Below, piece by piece: positions 1 through 9,096 of a stretch of DNA of 21,739 nt. Under the pieces are notes generated by a model. It was not told where the DNA came from and searched no databases. It saw only the letters and a program-made list of their open reading frames with translations. Numbering within the stretch: the stretch's first letter is position 1; every line of letters starts with the position of its first letter. The stretch comes from Methanobacteriota archaeon (lineage in GTDB: Archaea; Thermoplasmatota; Poseidoniia; Poseidoniales; Poseidoniaceae): positions 27,777 through 49,515 of the forward strand of contig PBXF01000014.1 in assembly GCA_002727515.1 (NCBI GenBank), read 5' to 3'. The position numbers and the translations under genes are program-made.

Positions 1-148
1 TTTCAACGGCAGGTTCGGTCTCATGACTAACCAAAGTAAGTTGTTGTCCAGTTTCCTGTGCAGGTTTTTCTTTCTTCTTAGTAACAGGTTCGGTAGTCAC
101 CGACGCTTCAGGGTCGGGGAAACCAAAAAATTGCCAAAGTGTTCCCAT
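1..148 (-). CDS. Unrecognised protein, N-terminal fragment cut by the left edge
   Basis: The reading frame is open from ATG at 148 to the window edge (49 codons) and begins MGTLWQFFGFPDPEAS. After this short aromatic start it becomes polar and charged, with a Lys-rich run (TKKKEKP) and several Glu and Gln. No signal peptide or membrane helix is visible, so the visible part looks cytosolic. It is the third gene of the minus-strand surface-protein operon. The start is uncertain: in the same frame GTG at 163 would overlap the upstream TGA in a GTGA arrangement and give MRVKKMGTLW, and GTG at 157 is also possible. ATG at 148 is preferred because it is the only ATG and a GAG-rich stretch precedes it. 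I do not recognise the family; the call as a real gene rests on frame, spacing and operon position. Confidence 0.55.
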   Translation of the reverse strand, partial: MGTLWQFFGFPDPEASVTTEPVTKKKEKPAQETGQQLTLVSHETEPAVE

Positions 149-159
149 CTTTTTCACTC

Positions 160-3100
160 TCACAAGTCCAAATCATCTAACAAATCTGATAGGGCTTGTG
201 AGGCAGGAGTTGGTGGGGGTTCTTGAACCATATTACCTGGAAGCGTGTCTAGGCTAAGTTCTCTCGGTGCTTGAGCAGCAACCGGTTGGCTAAATTGCTG
301 AGCTGGCGGCTGTCCCATAGGCGGAGGCTGCTGATAGGCCGGAGGCGGCTGATAAGCAGGTGCAGGCGTAGGTACTGGCTGAACCACAGATTGTTGTGGG
401 GCAGCAGGAGCAGCTTGTTGCTGAAGGTATTGTTCACCATAATGTTGCCATTGTTCCATAGACCATCCCGCCGGTAAACCAGTCGCTGGTATTGGCGGTC
501 CTTGTCCAAAAGATGTGTTTTGAGGTGCAGCCATTGGTGCTTCGACCTGTGGCTGAATTGCGCTATTCCATATTGCGGAATCTCCCTTTTCATACATCAC
601 GTCATCAGAAGACTCTCTTCTTCGTAGAACAATGATAACAAGAAGAATTAGTATTACTACTCCCATTCCACCACCGATTGCAGTGGAATTATTCAATCCA
701 AATATCCCTTCAGTAGGCTTTGCAGTCACTATTACTTCGACGGTGTCAGTACTTGATTTCCCATTATCATCTGTAACAGTCAAGTTTACTTGGTATGTGC
801 CGGGAGTATCGAATTTAATTGTGTAATTTATTCCAAACCCATCCTGGACAGCGCCTTGCGTATTAGGGTCGTCCCAAATGTATACCAGTTTGCTTTGATC
901 GGTAGGTGTATCTGACGATTCTCTTCCGCTGAATGTGATTGAATCACCTTCAGTAATTTCTAAAATATCGTTCTCTACAGTAATCTTAGCCTCTGGTTTT
1001 TGGTTCACGATATTGACATTTATGCTGAACATATCAGAAGCATTATCATCATCCCAAACGATTGCAGTAATTGTTTTGATTCCTTCAGTTGACCATGAGT
1101 AAATTAGTTGATTACCGATAATATCACAATCATCGGTTAAGATGCCGTTGTCATCAGAATCTACATTGCCCATTACGTCCCAACAGAACATTAGGTCCTC
1201 CTCATCAGCAAAATCAATAGCAGTTGAATTTAGGTACAATACCTTGTCCTCAAACAATGATGTTTGTGCAGGTAGAACACCTAGATCTGGAGCGATGTTG
1301 TTTACTTTGACATATCCAAGAACTTCTGTACTCGTTTCTCCATCATCATCAGTTGCAACAACTTTGATGGTCTTAAGTCCGGATGTCCCCCATGAAACAT
1401 TAATTTCTGAGTTGGTACCAATTGTAGTTTCAGTCCAATTCATATCGGTATCATCTGGATACCAGGTTATTAGAAGATCTTCTCTGTCAGATAGTGTATC
1501 ATCTCCAACTATTGACAATGTGGCTACTATGTCCTCATCAATAGTCCAAGTTCCATCTCCATCAGGTAAGTATGGTATGCCATCGATTAGGAAGTATATT
1601 TCTTCCAAAGTAGGTGCAACATTTGTGACCTCGTAAGTTAGGAAAGAAGAAACTGATACGCCGTCATCGTCTGTAACTACCACTTCCATTGAGAATATTC
1701 CTTCTTCTTGCATAGTTACAGGACATGTAGGTCCAAACACGATGTCATCGTTACAAGTAGTACCCGGCCAGGTAATATCAAGTTCCTGTCCTGGCGGACT
1801 TATGGTGTCTAAATCTCCGCTATCTGATGCATCGAAGGTTATGGTTGAACCGGCTTGAACTATCAATACGTCCGCTGTTAAGTTAACATAAGGAGCACGA
1901 TTTAGAACAGTAGCATTTGCGGTTAATATTGCATCATCTAGTTCATCATCTACTACTCGTACTGTAACCTGCCAATCACCGTCATCTGCCCACTGCCAAG
2001 TTGTTTGACAGTTAGGAGCATCAATGTATTCAACTCTAAATCCATCTTGAATTTCGAAGAAACATTCTACGTTTCCTGCATCAGGGTCAAAGGATGATGA
2101 AGCATCGATAGTTATATTTTGGAATGTGTATAGGCCATCAGAAATATTCATCTGAGCTATAGGTGCTTTTCCAATGAAAATGTCTAGATAGCCTTGATTA
2201 TTGGTTCTGTTAGCATCTTGAGTGACATTTTCATCAGGATCAACAATAAAGGATAATGTCTGATTTCCAATTCCTAAATTTTCAGGAACAGTCCAATTTA
2301 GGTCAACTCTTCCTTCAGTATATGGTGAAAGTGCAGGTATATCTCCTCTGATAGTATTGCCATCGGGATCTGTTACTTGCATAACGGTTGCAGGAGAGGT
2401 CAATACACCTCTATTTTGTGCGGGTACTGATAATGATAGTACATCTCCAGGTAGAGCATTATATCCAGTAGATTGGGTCAAAAATATTGTATCATTGCCC
2501 CTAACTCTCTTTACGATAACAGATTCTGTATTGGCAACTAAATCAATACCAACAACCGACAAATCGATTACAATTGTTGCAACTCCGATTGTCTTTGAGA
2601 CAGGGTCGTAAAGTATGACTCCATTACTTGTCCAGTCATCAGAACTGTTCGAACTGTCCCTTATGCTTCCTACATTTATGTCCTCTGCGACCCTTCCACT
2701 ACTGTTTGTTGTTGGGTTGAGAACTAAATCTTGTACCTCATAACGAAGTTGTAAATTTCTATTCACAATATCTCCGGCCGTATTGTACATGTAGCCGTAA
2801 ACACCCTCTGTTGCGTTTGGCAAAGTTGCTACAAATTCTGGCTCGACTTCAATAACTGTGTTTCTATATCCTGGGGAAGAGGTTTCAGTATATCCAACTG
2901 ATTGAGCAGGAGTGTAAGTCTTCAGTAACCAGTCGATTTGGAAACCAGCCGAATTGACTATTCTACTCCATGCATATGATCTCACAGCAGGACAGTACCA
3001 TTCAAATCCAGTAGGGGTTCCTGTATTGTTGGTAGATTCAACTTTGATTGAATCAGTGCAACCTGTATAGCTAATCGTGTCACCGTTTTCAATTGGTGAA

Positions 3101-3795
3101 CCCTCTTTTGTTGCTTGATAAGTTGTATTGTCTTCGAGATATGGTGTGCTAAATGTATCTACATCGAAGTAGTCAGAATCGCCACTTACATTTGTTGCAC
3201 TCATGTAATTGCTGGTCCATTGGTCTCCTTTTCGTAATGGGAAATCATATTTTTCACGTGGCGGTTCGTAAACTGTTGAAAATGTGATGTCAGCCAAAGT
3301 TCGTGGGAATAGGTTCAACCAAAGGAATCTGACAAAGAGCGTAAATTCAGAATCCCAAACCGAAAGGTCACTTGCTCTTACAAAGTCAGTTCCTTCATAT
3401 TCGACTTCTAGTCTTCCGGTCAACCCATCAAATGTTGCTCCATTATTGCCTGATGAAAACTCCCCTTCAACATCAACCTCGTAAACTAATGTCGTTACAC
3501 CCTCTATGTCGACATAATCTATGTCAACAACTTCCATTGTAGTGTCACCAGTAAGGGTGTTGAGTGATGCTTGGACATTTGCTTGTTGAATTAGTTGAGC
3601 GACATCAAATTTGGTTTCATAAACCCACTTATCACCAATTCGCCAACTTGGAACGTCGTAAACACCCGCTCCTGCCCCGGTTTCAGATTTTTTCTCAATC
3701 TCAGGAGATAGTTCAGGCGTTACATCACTAAGGATGGTAAGTGGGCCTGTTGATATTAAAATTAGCAGAATCAAAGACGCAATAGTCCTCCGCAT
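160..3795 (-). CDS. Large PKD-repeat surface protein, membrane-anchored, with Pro/Gln-rich cytosolic tail
   Basis: A 1211-residue protein predicted to sit on the outer face of the cell membrane. Order: signal peptide 1-24 (MRRTIASLILLILISTG), N-terminal domain about 45-315 (DVPSWRIGDKWVYE; Cys246 and Cys268), a CARDB-like segment about 440-542, then about five PKD/Ig-like domains at 543-632, 634-725, 727-832, 834-931 and 932-1024. One membrane helix lies at about 1039-1057, followed by RRR, which fixes the tail in the cytosol. The tail holds GLPAGWSMEQWQHYGEQYL (1106-1124) and then a Pro/Gln/Ala-rich stretch to an acidic end (LLDDLDL). The frame extends further upstream to 3963, but ATG at 3795 gives a proper signal peptide, clears the previous gene by 19 bases, and matches the MRR start of the paralogue. 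A role in adhesion or substrate binding is only inference from PKD architecture. Confidence 0.9.
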   Translation of the reverse strand: MRRTIASLILLILISTGPLTILSDVTPELSPEIEKKSETGAGAGVYDVPSWRIGDKWVYETKFDVAQLIQQANVQASLNTLTGDTTMEVVDIDYVDIEGVTTLVYEVDVEGEFSSGNNGATFDGLTGRLEVEYEGTDFVRASDLSVWDSEFTLFVRFLWLNLFPRTLADITFSTVYEPPREKYDFPLRKGDQWTSNYMSATNVSGDSDYFDVDTFSTPYLEDNTTYQATKEGSPIENGDTISYTGCTDSIKVESTNNTGTPTGFEWYCPAVRSYAWSRIVNSAGFQIDWLLKTYTPAQSVGYTETSSPGYRNTVIEVEPEFVATLPNATEGVYGYMYNTAGDIVNRNLQLRYEVQDLVLNPTTNSSGRVAEDINVGSIRDSSNSSDDWTSNGVILYDPVSKTIGVATIVIDLSVVGIDLVANTESVIVKRVRGNDTIFLTQSTGYNALPGDVLSLSVPAQNRGVLTSPATVMQVTDPDGNTIRGDIPALSPYTEGRVDLNWTVPENLGIGNQTLSFIVDPDENVTQDANRTNNQGYLDIFIGKAPIAQMNISDGLYTFQNITIDASSSFDPDAGNVECFFEIQDGFRVEYIDAPNCQTTWQWADDGDWQVTVRVVDDELDDAILTANATVLNRAPYVNLTADVLIVQAGSTITFDASDSGDLDTISPPGQELDITWPGTTCNDDIVFGPTCPVTMQEEGIFSMEVVVTDDDGVSVSSFLTYEVTNVAPTLEEIYFLIDGIPYLPDGDGTWTIDEDIVATLSIVGDDTLSDREDLLITWYPDDTDMNWTETTIGTNSEINVSWGTSGLKTIKVVATDDDGETSTEVLGYVKVNNIAPDLGVLPAQTSLFEDKVLYLNSTAIDFADEEDLMFCWDVMGNVDSDDNGILTDDCDIIGNQLIYSWSTEGIKTITAIVWDDDNASDMFSINVNIVNQKPEAKITVENDILEITEGDSITFSGRESSDTPTDQSKLVYIWDDPNTQGAVQDGFGINYTIKFDTPGTYQVNLTVTDDNGKSSTDTVEVIVTAKPTEGIFGLNNSTAIGGGMGVVILILLVIIVLRRRESSDDVMYEKGDSAIWNSAIQPQVEAPMAAPQNTSFGQGPPIPATGLPAGWSMEQWQHYGEQYLQQQAAPAAPQQSVVQPVPTPAPAYQPPPAYQQPPPMGQPPAQQFSQPVAAQAPRELSLDTLPGNMVQEPPPTPASQALSDLLDDLDL

Positions 3796-3814
3796 GTGAT
3801 TGTGTAGTGACTTC

Positions 3815-6800
3815 TCACATTTCACCATGACTATTTCGAGATTCATCGTCAGGTACGTACTGATGGCCGTAATAATTCCATTGTTCGATTGTCCAACCTG
3901 GCGGTAAGCCCTCTTCAGGTAGCGGTAATGGTTGACCGTCTGTAGTTGCATCAAATGCTGCAAAACTAGGGGGTGCTAACGGTGCTTCTATGCTAGGAGC
4001 ATCTTCTTCCCATGCAGATTTTGGTTTTGGCCTTGTCTTGTTTACTAAGAATAGTACAACTGCAATAATTCCCGAAATTAACAACAATTGGAAGAATGGA
4101 TTATCTCCATTTCCGATGACAGATTGAACCACTTCCTCAAATACTGTCATGTCTGCTGAATCAACTTCAACCACCTTACTCTTCGAACTTGGTTTCATTA
4201 CTTCCTCATCCCAAACTATAGCCTTGATAGTAAATTTACCAGCTCTTGGGAATTCGTATTCAACTATAGATCCAACCAAATCAGCGTCGTTATCAGTAAT
4301 TCCGTCTCCATCGCTGTCAGTTCTACAGTCCACATCCCAAACTACTGTTAGATAGTCAATATCCAGAGCGGAATCAATAGTTGCAGAAGCATCTAATGTC
4401 ACAGTTTCACCAGATACTGCCTTAGATGGAACTTTTATTTTGACAATTGGAGGTAGGTTCAGGACTTCAACTGTTGCTGTGGAAGAGTTTCTTGCTCCAT
4501 CATCATCAGTAGCATGGAATACTATGTTATGGGTTCCAGCATTCTGCCATGACCAAGATAGGTCGTTACCAACTACGTCACAATCATCGTCCGCTGAACC
4601 GATGCCATCAGAATCAACTCCTGGGTCTATGTCCCAACAAACTTTGAGTGTAGACATATCAGATTCAGTGTCCCATGCAGTTCCACTAAGTGTAATTGGT
4701 TGGCCTTCTGCGACAGGAAGTATATCGGGTAATGGATCAATCATCGGCTGGACGTTTTGTACATCGACCCACCTTTCTATCCATCCACTATCGAAGTCTT
4801 CAGAATCTATCGCTTTTACAAGTACTTTCTTCATGCCCGCAGTAGACCATTCTGCAGGTATTGCGGAAGTCCGCCCATCGGTTTCCAAACCTAGCGACCA
4901 CTCATATCTCAAGCCAGATAAATCATCTATGGAATCTTCAGCTCTTGCTTGGAGTTCAACTTGCTGGTCTTCATTAACACGCCAAGTCATTTGGCCTTCA
5001 GGAGTAATTAAGCCGCCATTTTCGTTCCACATTGTTACTGCAACATCATGTGGAGCAATATTTGTAAATTCGATATCAATGCTGGCATAGGTTTCATTTC
5101 CATCATCATCGACTCCAACGGCGGTAAAGGTTTGAATTCCTTCTTCCCAAGCCGTTGTAGTACATTTTCTCGTGTAATACCCTTCCTTACAATCTACATT
5201 TGGCCAGAAAACGTCTACAGTTCCAGGCCAACCTTCTTCTGAATCGGTATCATTTGCTAGAACATGTAGCGTAACTGGATGCTCAACTTTGACTTCGCTA
5301 CGTTGAGAATATATGGACACACTTGGGGCACGATTGAGGATTTCTACCTGGATTAATTCATCGATAGAATCTCCTTCATCGTCTGTAACGGTGACAAGAA
5401 TATCATAAATTCCATCATCAATCCATGTCCAGTTGATGTAACAGCCAGTTCTAAGCACTCTTCGATGAGCCATTTTGAATGAACCGTCGTCATATTCAAT
5501 ATCGAAGAAACACCAAACATCCCCACCATCTTCATCGAAGCTTTGTGAAGCATCGATTAGTAATTTTTCATTTGTCATTGCAATCACGTTATTTGCAACA
5601 AATGTTGGTGCCCTTCCAACAAATAGAGGTATTGCGGCAACATTGTTTGAGAAGTCAGCATCAGTAGGGTTTGAACTAGAATCGATACTCCAGGTAATGG
5701 TTTGATTTTCTATAATGGCATTCTCATCAACTGTCCAATTCATCTCGAAAATGTATTGTTCGTATAGTTTTAGACTTGGTAACTGTTTGAAAATTTGTCC
5801 ACCGTTAGGGTCTGTAATCGTCACAGTAGCGGGAGCAGAATCAGATATGCCTCTATTGTAAACAGGTAATTGGATTGAGAGGTTATCCCCTGGTAGCGCG
5901 TTGAAACCTGAGATTATGTTCAATGTGGTCAATTCACCACTCCTATTTCTGAGAATACTCGCTCTTTCTAAGCTAGCAACCACATCTAATCCTACAATAT
6001 TTTCATCCAGCGTGATGGTTGCGACACCTAACATCGTTCCGCTTCTTGCTATAATTCCTAAACTGGAGTAATCAATAGATGTCGCTGATGTGTCTGTGGC
6101 ATTCCCAACTTGAATTTCAGCCCAAACACTGCCGTTATTTTGGGTTGTAAGCGTGGTAGAGTATCCAATGCTTTCATGTCTAATTTCAACGTCTATGCCA
6201 CTCTGGGGATTTCCTTGTGAATCAGTAACATTAGCCCATACTCCTAGGGGGGTGTCTAAAGCCGTTATTTCGGAGGATAATTCTACGTCTAGGTTCATGT
6301 TTCTGTATCCAGGGTCTTCATTTGATAGAACTCCACTTGATTCAACAGGAAGGTATTGCTTAAGCCTGAAATCAATGACAAGTCCTATGTCTTCTTCAGT
6401 ATGCGTCCATGCATAGTTTCTAACCTCTGGACAAAACCATTCATAGGCAGTTTCTGTACCATTATCGTCGTAAGATTTGATCTCGTATGAAGCCTCACAA
6501 CCACCATATCCAATTTGCTCCCCAATGTCGCTCATTGGTTTTCCAATGTCTGTGACTTCGTAATTTGTGTGATTAGCTCCACTAGTTGGTTGAGGGAATG
6601 GTGTAATGTATTCTGATTCACCTGACCATGACGTGGATGAGACATAGGATGTATTCCATGTTTCTCCAATTCTAAGAGGGAAATCGTAGGCTTCACTCAT
6701 TGGGTCGTAATCAGTGGATATAGTAATGTCCGCAACTTCAACAGTAAGAGAGGAAATACCGTAAGGAACGAACTTGACATATAGCGATAAATCTGAAGAA

Positions 6801-7201
6801 ATCTTAGCAAGATCAGAAACTCTTCTAACTTCATCTACTTGATATTCAATAAATACATTCCCAGTATAACCAGTTAGAGAAACGCCACCCTTGTCAAAGT
6901 TAGCACTTTGTCGAACTTCGTAAACTAGAGTCTCTTCTCCTTGAATATTTGCAGTTGTAATACTCCTAACAATTGTTGTTGCATCTCCTCCAATCATTCC
7001 AACACTGGCGTCAACGCCAGCATCCCTAATCAGGTCACCTGGGTCGAATGAACCCGCATAAATCCAAGTGTCACCCACTCTCCATGTAGGTACGTCACTG
7101 ACTCCTGGGTCGTTGTTTGCAGGTGTATTAGCTGAAACATCGTAAGGAACCAACATCGTTGAGCAGAGAAGCAAGAGCATGACCAACACCTCTCTGCGCA
7201 T
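3815..7201 (-). CDS. Large PKD-repeat surface protein, paralogue of the next gene
   Basis: A 1128-residue secreted, membrane-anchored protein. A signal peptide (MRREVLVMLLLLCSTMLVPY) is followed by an N-terminal domain that aligns along its length with the neighbour (DVPTWRVGDTWIY, YDFPLRIGETWNTSY, EWFCPEVRNYAW, SNEDPGYRN). A CARDB-like segment (SGFNALPGDNLSIQLPVYNR) and a run of PKD/Ig-like domains follow. Acidic loops such as DSDGDGITDNDAD look like calcium sites. A membrane helix at about 1034-1053 precedes a 75-residue cytosolic tail with GLPPGWTIEQWNYYGHQY (1098-1115). The tail lacks the long Pro/Gln-rich extension of the paralogue. The pair reads as an old tandem duplication. It is first in its operon; a TATA-like box 28 bases upstream of the ATG and no ribosome site fit a leaderless or nearly leaderless message. 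Ligand or partner unknown. Confidence 0.9.
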   Translation of the reverse strand: MRREVLVMLLLLCSTMLVPYDVSANTPANNDPGVSDVPTWRVGDTWIYAGSFDPGDLIRDAGVDASVGMIGGDATTIVRSITTANIQGEETLVYEVRQSANFDKGGVSLTGYTGNVFIEYQVDEVRRVSDLAKISSDLSLYVKFVPYGISSLTVEVADITISTDYDPMSEAYDFPLRIGETWNTSYVSSTSWSGESEYITPFPQPTSGANHTNYEVTDIGKPMSDIGEQIGYGGCEASYEIKSYDDNGTETAYEWFCPEVRNYAWTHTEEDIGLVIDFRLKQYLPVESSGVLSNEDPGYRNMNLDVELSSEITALDTPLGVWANVTDSQGNPQSGIDVEIRHESIGYSTTLTTQNNGSVWAEIQVGNATDTSATSIDYSSLGIIARSGTMLGVATITLDENIVGLDVVASLERASILRNRSGELTTLNIISGFNALPGDNLSIQLPVYNRGISDSAPATVTITDPNGGQIFKQLPSLKLYEQYIFEMNWTVDENAIIENQTITWSIDSSSNPTDADFSNNVAAIPLFVGRAPTFVANNVIAMTNEKLLIDASQSFDEDGGDVWCFFDIEYDDGSFKMAHRRVLRTGCYINWTWIDDGIYDILVTVTDDEGDSIDELIQVEILNRAPSVSIYSQRSEVKVEHPVTLHVLANDTDSEEGWPGTVDVFWPNVDCKEGYYTRKCTTTAWEEGIQTFTAVGVDDDGNETYASIDIEFTNIAPHDVAVTMWNENGGLITPEGQMTWRVNEDQQVELQARAEDSIDDLSGLRYEWSLGLETDGRTSAIPAEWSTAGMKKVLVKAIDSEDFDSGWIERWVDVQNVQPMIDPLPDILPVAEGQPITLSGTAWDTESDMSTLKVCWDIDPGVDSDGIGSADDDCDVVGNDLSWSWQNAGTHNIVFHATDDDGARNSSTATVEVLNLPPIVKIKVPSKAVSGETVTLDASATIDSALDIDYLTVVWDVDCRTDSDGDGITDNDADLVGSIVEYEFPRAGKFTIKAIVWDEEVMKPSSKSKVVEVDSADMTVFEEVVQSVIGNGDNPFFQLLLISGIIAVVLFLVNKTRPKPKSAWEEDAPSIEAPLAPPSFAAFDATTDGQPLPLPEEGLPPGWTIEQWNYYGHQYVPDDESRNSHGEM

Positions 7202-7225
7202 GTACCGATATGATAATGGCGAATA

Positions 7226-7233
7226 GATATAAT
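7226..7233 (-). promoter_or_regulatory. Probable TATA box for the surface-protein operon
   Basis: On the minus strand this reads ATTATATC, centred about 28-29 bases before the ATG at 7201. That puts the predicted transcription start within one or two bases of the start codon. It lies in the 107-base divergent gap shared with the DHH gene, for which the best box I see (AAAAATA at 7265-7271) is weak. Confidence 0.5.
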
Positions 7234-7308
7234 TGCGGGCAATTAGAATGTGGTCGATATTGCAAAAATAGTCAATACACTCATCTCTAATGGGAATTTA
7301 GCGGGAAC

Positions 7309-8181
7309 ATGCGCTGGTTTGCCTACAATGGTGATGCAGATGGAATTTGTTCCATGGTTCAGTGGGGACTAGTGCATGGAATCGAAGGCACTAGAATCAC
7401 AGGTGTAAAGAGGGATATCTCGCTTCTTGATAGGGTATATCCCAATGAAGGTGATGAACTAATTGTCATGGACATTTCACATGCTAGAAATCAAAAATTA
7501 GCACAAAAAATCTCCTCTACAGGGATAAAAATCACATGGTTCGATCATCATCTTGCAGGTGATGAATTATCTGGTATCAAATCATACATTGACACTTCAT
7601 CAGACGTTTGTACTGCGAAGTTAGTTGAGGATTATTTGGGTGTTAAATCCGATTGGGCGGAGGTTGCACTTCATGGTGATGGCCTATCAAAACATTCCTC
7701 TAAACCCGAATTTAAGGAACTAGGTGAATTACGGAATTACAATGGCTATGGTGCAGACCTGTCGGATTTACATTTCCATCCTGATGAACTAATGTTGCTA
7801 TGTCTAGAATCAAAATCTCCAACCGAATTTTTGAATACGGAAGCATATCAAATCCTGAAAAGAGGCTTTGAAGAAGACATCAAAAAATCTGAATCGATAA
7901 CAGAAGTAAATGGTATCTACATTCTTCCAAATGAGGCATGGGCTAGAAGAGTGGTTGGAGTTTTTGCTCATCGAATAAACTCTGAGAGTGACGGCCCTCA
8001 TGTGATCGCAATAGATTTAGGTGAGCATCTAAAAGTCTCATTGCGAGGTAAATCTGGAATAGGTGAGTTGTGTTCTAAATTTGGTGGTGGCGGTAGAGAA
8101 ACCGCAGGCGGCATCGATTTGCTACCAAAAGAAATGATGCTAGAATTGATGAATGAGGTCAATTTGCGTAGACATAACTGA
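7309..8181 (+). CDS. DHH/DHHA1-family phosphoesterase
   Basis: A 290-residue cytosolic protein of the DHH phosphoesterase superfamily, whose members use Mn2+ to cut phosphomonoesters or short nucleic acids. Visible motifs: motif I NGDADG (7-12), motif II with Asp55 (LIVMDIS), the signature FDHH (78-81), a GDG at 123-125, and a DHHA1-type glycine loop GGGGRETAGG near 259-268. Two departures from the usual pattern stand out: Asn7 where many relatives have Asp in motif I, and Arg263 where the DHHA1 loop usually has His. It is first in a tight operon with cysD (9-base gap, ribosome site overlapping its stop). Bacterial NrnA, of the same superfamily, removes the 3'-phosphate of pAp, the by-product of PAPS use, so a role in recycling pAp is a reasoned guess. 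A general nanoRNase or RecJ-like nuclease is the alternative. Confidence 0.8.
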   Translation: MRWFAYNGDADGICSMVQWGLVHGIEGTRITGVKRDISLLDRVYPNEGDELIVMDISHARNQKLAQKISSTGIKITWFDHHLAGDELSGIKSYIDTSSDVCTAKLVEDYLGVKSDWAEVALHGDGLSKHSSKPEFKELGELRNYNGYGADLSDLHFHPDELMLLCLESKSPTEFLNTEAYQILKRGFEEDIKKSESITEVNGIYILPNEAWARRVVGVFAHRINSESDGPHVIAIDLGEHLKVSLRGKSGIGELCSKFGGGGRETAGGIDLLPKEMMLELMNEVNLRRHN

Positions 8182-8185
8182 GGTG
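8180..8185 (+). promoter_or_regulatory. Ribosome binding site setting the cysD start
   Basis: GAGGTG overlaps the TGA of the upstream gene and sits 5 bases before ATG at 8191. It supports that start over the in-frame ATG at 8203 and implies translational coupling. Confidence 0.6.
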
Positions 8186-8190
8186 CTTGA

Positions 8191-9096
8191 ATGCAGGATA
8201 GGATGACCCATCTTCAACGTCTGGAGGCAGAAGCCATCCACATAATGAGGGAGGTCGTAGCAGAGGCTGAAAACCCAGTTATGTTGTATTCAATTGGAAA
8301 AGATTCCTCAGTGATGCTACATATCGCAATGAAAGCATTCTATCCAGCAAAGCCTCCATTTCCAATCATGCATATCGATACTATGTGGAAATTCTCGGAA
8401 ATGATTGATTTCAGGGATAACATCGCAGAAGAATTAGGACTTGATCTAATAGTTCACATTAATCCAGATGGGAAAGAGATGAACATGAGTCCATTTGTTC
8501 ACGGTTCCTCTACGCATACAGACGTGATGAAAACTCAAGGGCTGAAACAAGCACTGGATAAATATGGATTCGATGTTGCTTTTGGAGGTGCGAGAAGGGA
8601 TGAAGAAAAATCTAGAGCCAAAGAAAGAATCTTCTCCTTTAGAAATGAAAATCATCATTGGGATCCCAAAAGTCAGAGGCCTGAGTTATGGAATGTTTAC
8701 AATTCAAGAAAGAACAAAGGTGAATCAATCAGAGTATTCCCGTTGTCAAATTGGACTGAATTAGATATTTGGCAGTATATACATCTCGAAAAGATACCAA
8801 TTGTCCCACTATACTTCTCTGCACCTAGACCGGTTGTCGAAAGAGACGGTGTCCTGATAATGGTAGATGATGACCGTATTCCACTTGAAGAAGGGGAAGT
8901 TCCCGAGATGAGAAATGTAAGGTTTAGAACTCTTGGATGTTATCCTTTGACTGGTGCTGTGGAATCCGACGCAGATACTTTACCCCAAATCATTCAGGAG
9001 ATGTTACTTACAACAACATCCGAAAGGCAAGGTCGAGTTATTGACTTTGATAGCACAGCCTCCATGGAGAAGAAGAAGCAAGAGGGGTATTTCTGA
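8191..9096 (+). CDS. cysD: Sulfate adenylyltransferase subunit 2 (CysD)
   Basis: A 301-residue protein, almost exactly the length of bacterial CysD (about 302 in E. coli). It is the PP-loop ATP pyrophosphatase subunit that joins sulfate to AMP to give APS, driven by the CysN GTPase. The PP-loop motif reads [10 protein letters not shown] (33-42). Blocks recalled as typical of bacterial CysD are present in order: [71 protein letters not shown], and the C-terminal [13 protein letters not shown] ending in EGYF. The closeness to the proteobacterial protein over the full length suggests an ancestral transfer from bacteria. It overlaps the next gene by one base (TGATG), as expected for subunits made together. 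Confidence 0.97.
   Translation: MQDRMTHLQRLEAEAIHIMREVVAEAENPVMLYSIGKDSSVMLHIAMKAFYPAKPPFPIMHIDTMWKFSEMIDFRDNIAEELGLDLIVHINPDGKEMNMSPFVHGSSTHTDVMKTQGLKQALDKYGFDVAFGGARRDEEKSRAKERIFSFRNENHHWDPKSQRPELWNVYNSRKNKGESIRVFPLSNWTELDIWQYIHLEKIPIVPLYFSAPRPVVERDGVLIMVDDDRIPLEEGEVPEMRNVRFRTLGCYPLTGAVESDADTLPQIIQEMLLTTTSERQGRVIDFDSTASMEKKKQEGYF

Noticed and set aside
300..365. Short direct repeats (GGAGGCGGCTGATA-like) suggesting a CRISPR or satellite
   Set aside because: They encode the PPPAYQQPPP part of the Pro/Gln-rich tail in frame, with no regular spacers.
1142..1636. 164-codon plus-strand open frame opposite the second PKD gene
   Set aside because: Same reason: antisense shadow of repeated acidic PKD domains, no promoter, no family likeness.
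3796..3963. N-terminal extension of the second PKD protein (open frame up to 3963)
   Set aside because: It overlaps the coding end of the upstream gene, does not look like a signal peptide, and the ATG at 3795 gives MRR plus a hydrophobic stretch like the paralogue.
4440..5090. 216-codon plus-strand open frame opposite the first PKD gene
   Set aside because: It is Ser/Thr-rich, as antisense of an Asp/Glu-rich gene would be, and overlaps a clear coding region with signal peptide and domains.
8191..9096. PAPS reductase (CysH) instead of CysD
   Set aside because: The PP-loop families are related, but length, the [16 protein letters not shown] block and the following cysN identify CysD.
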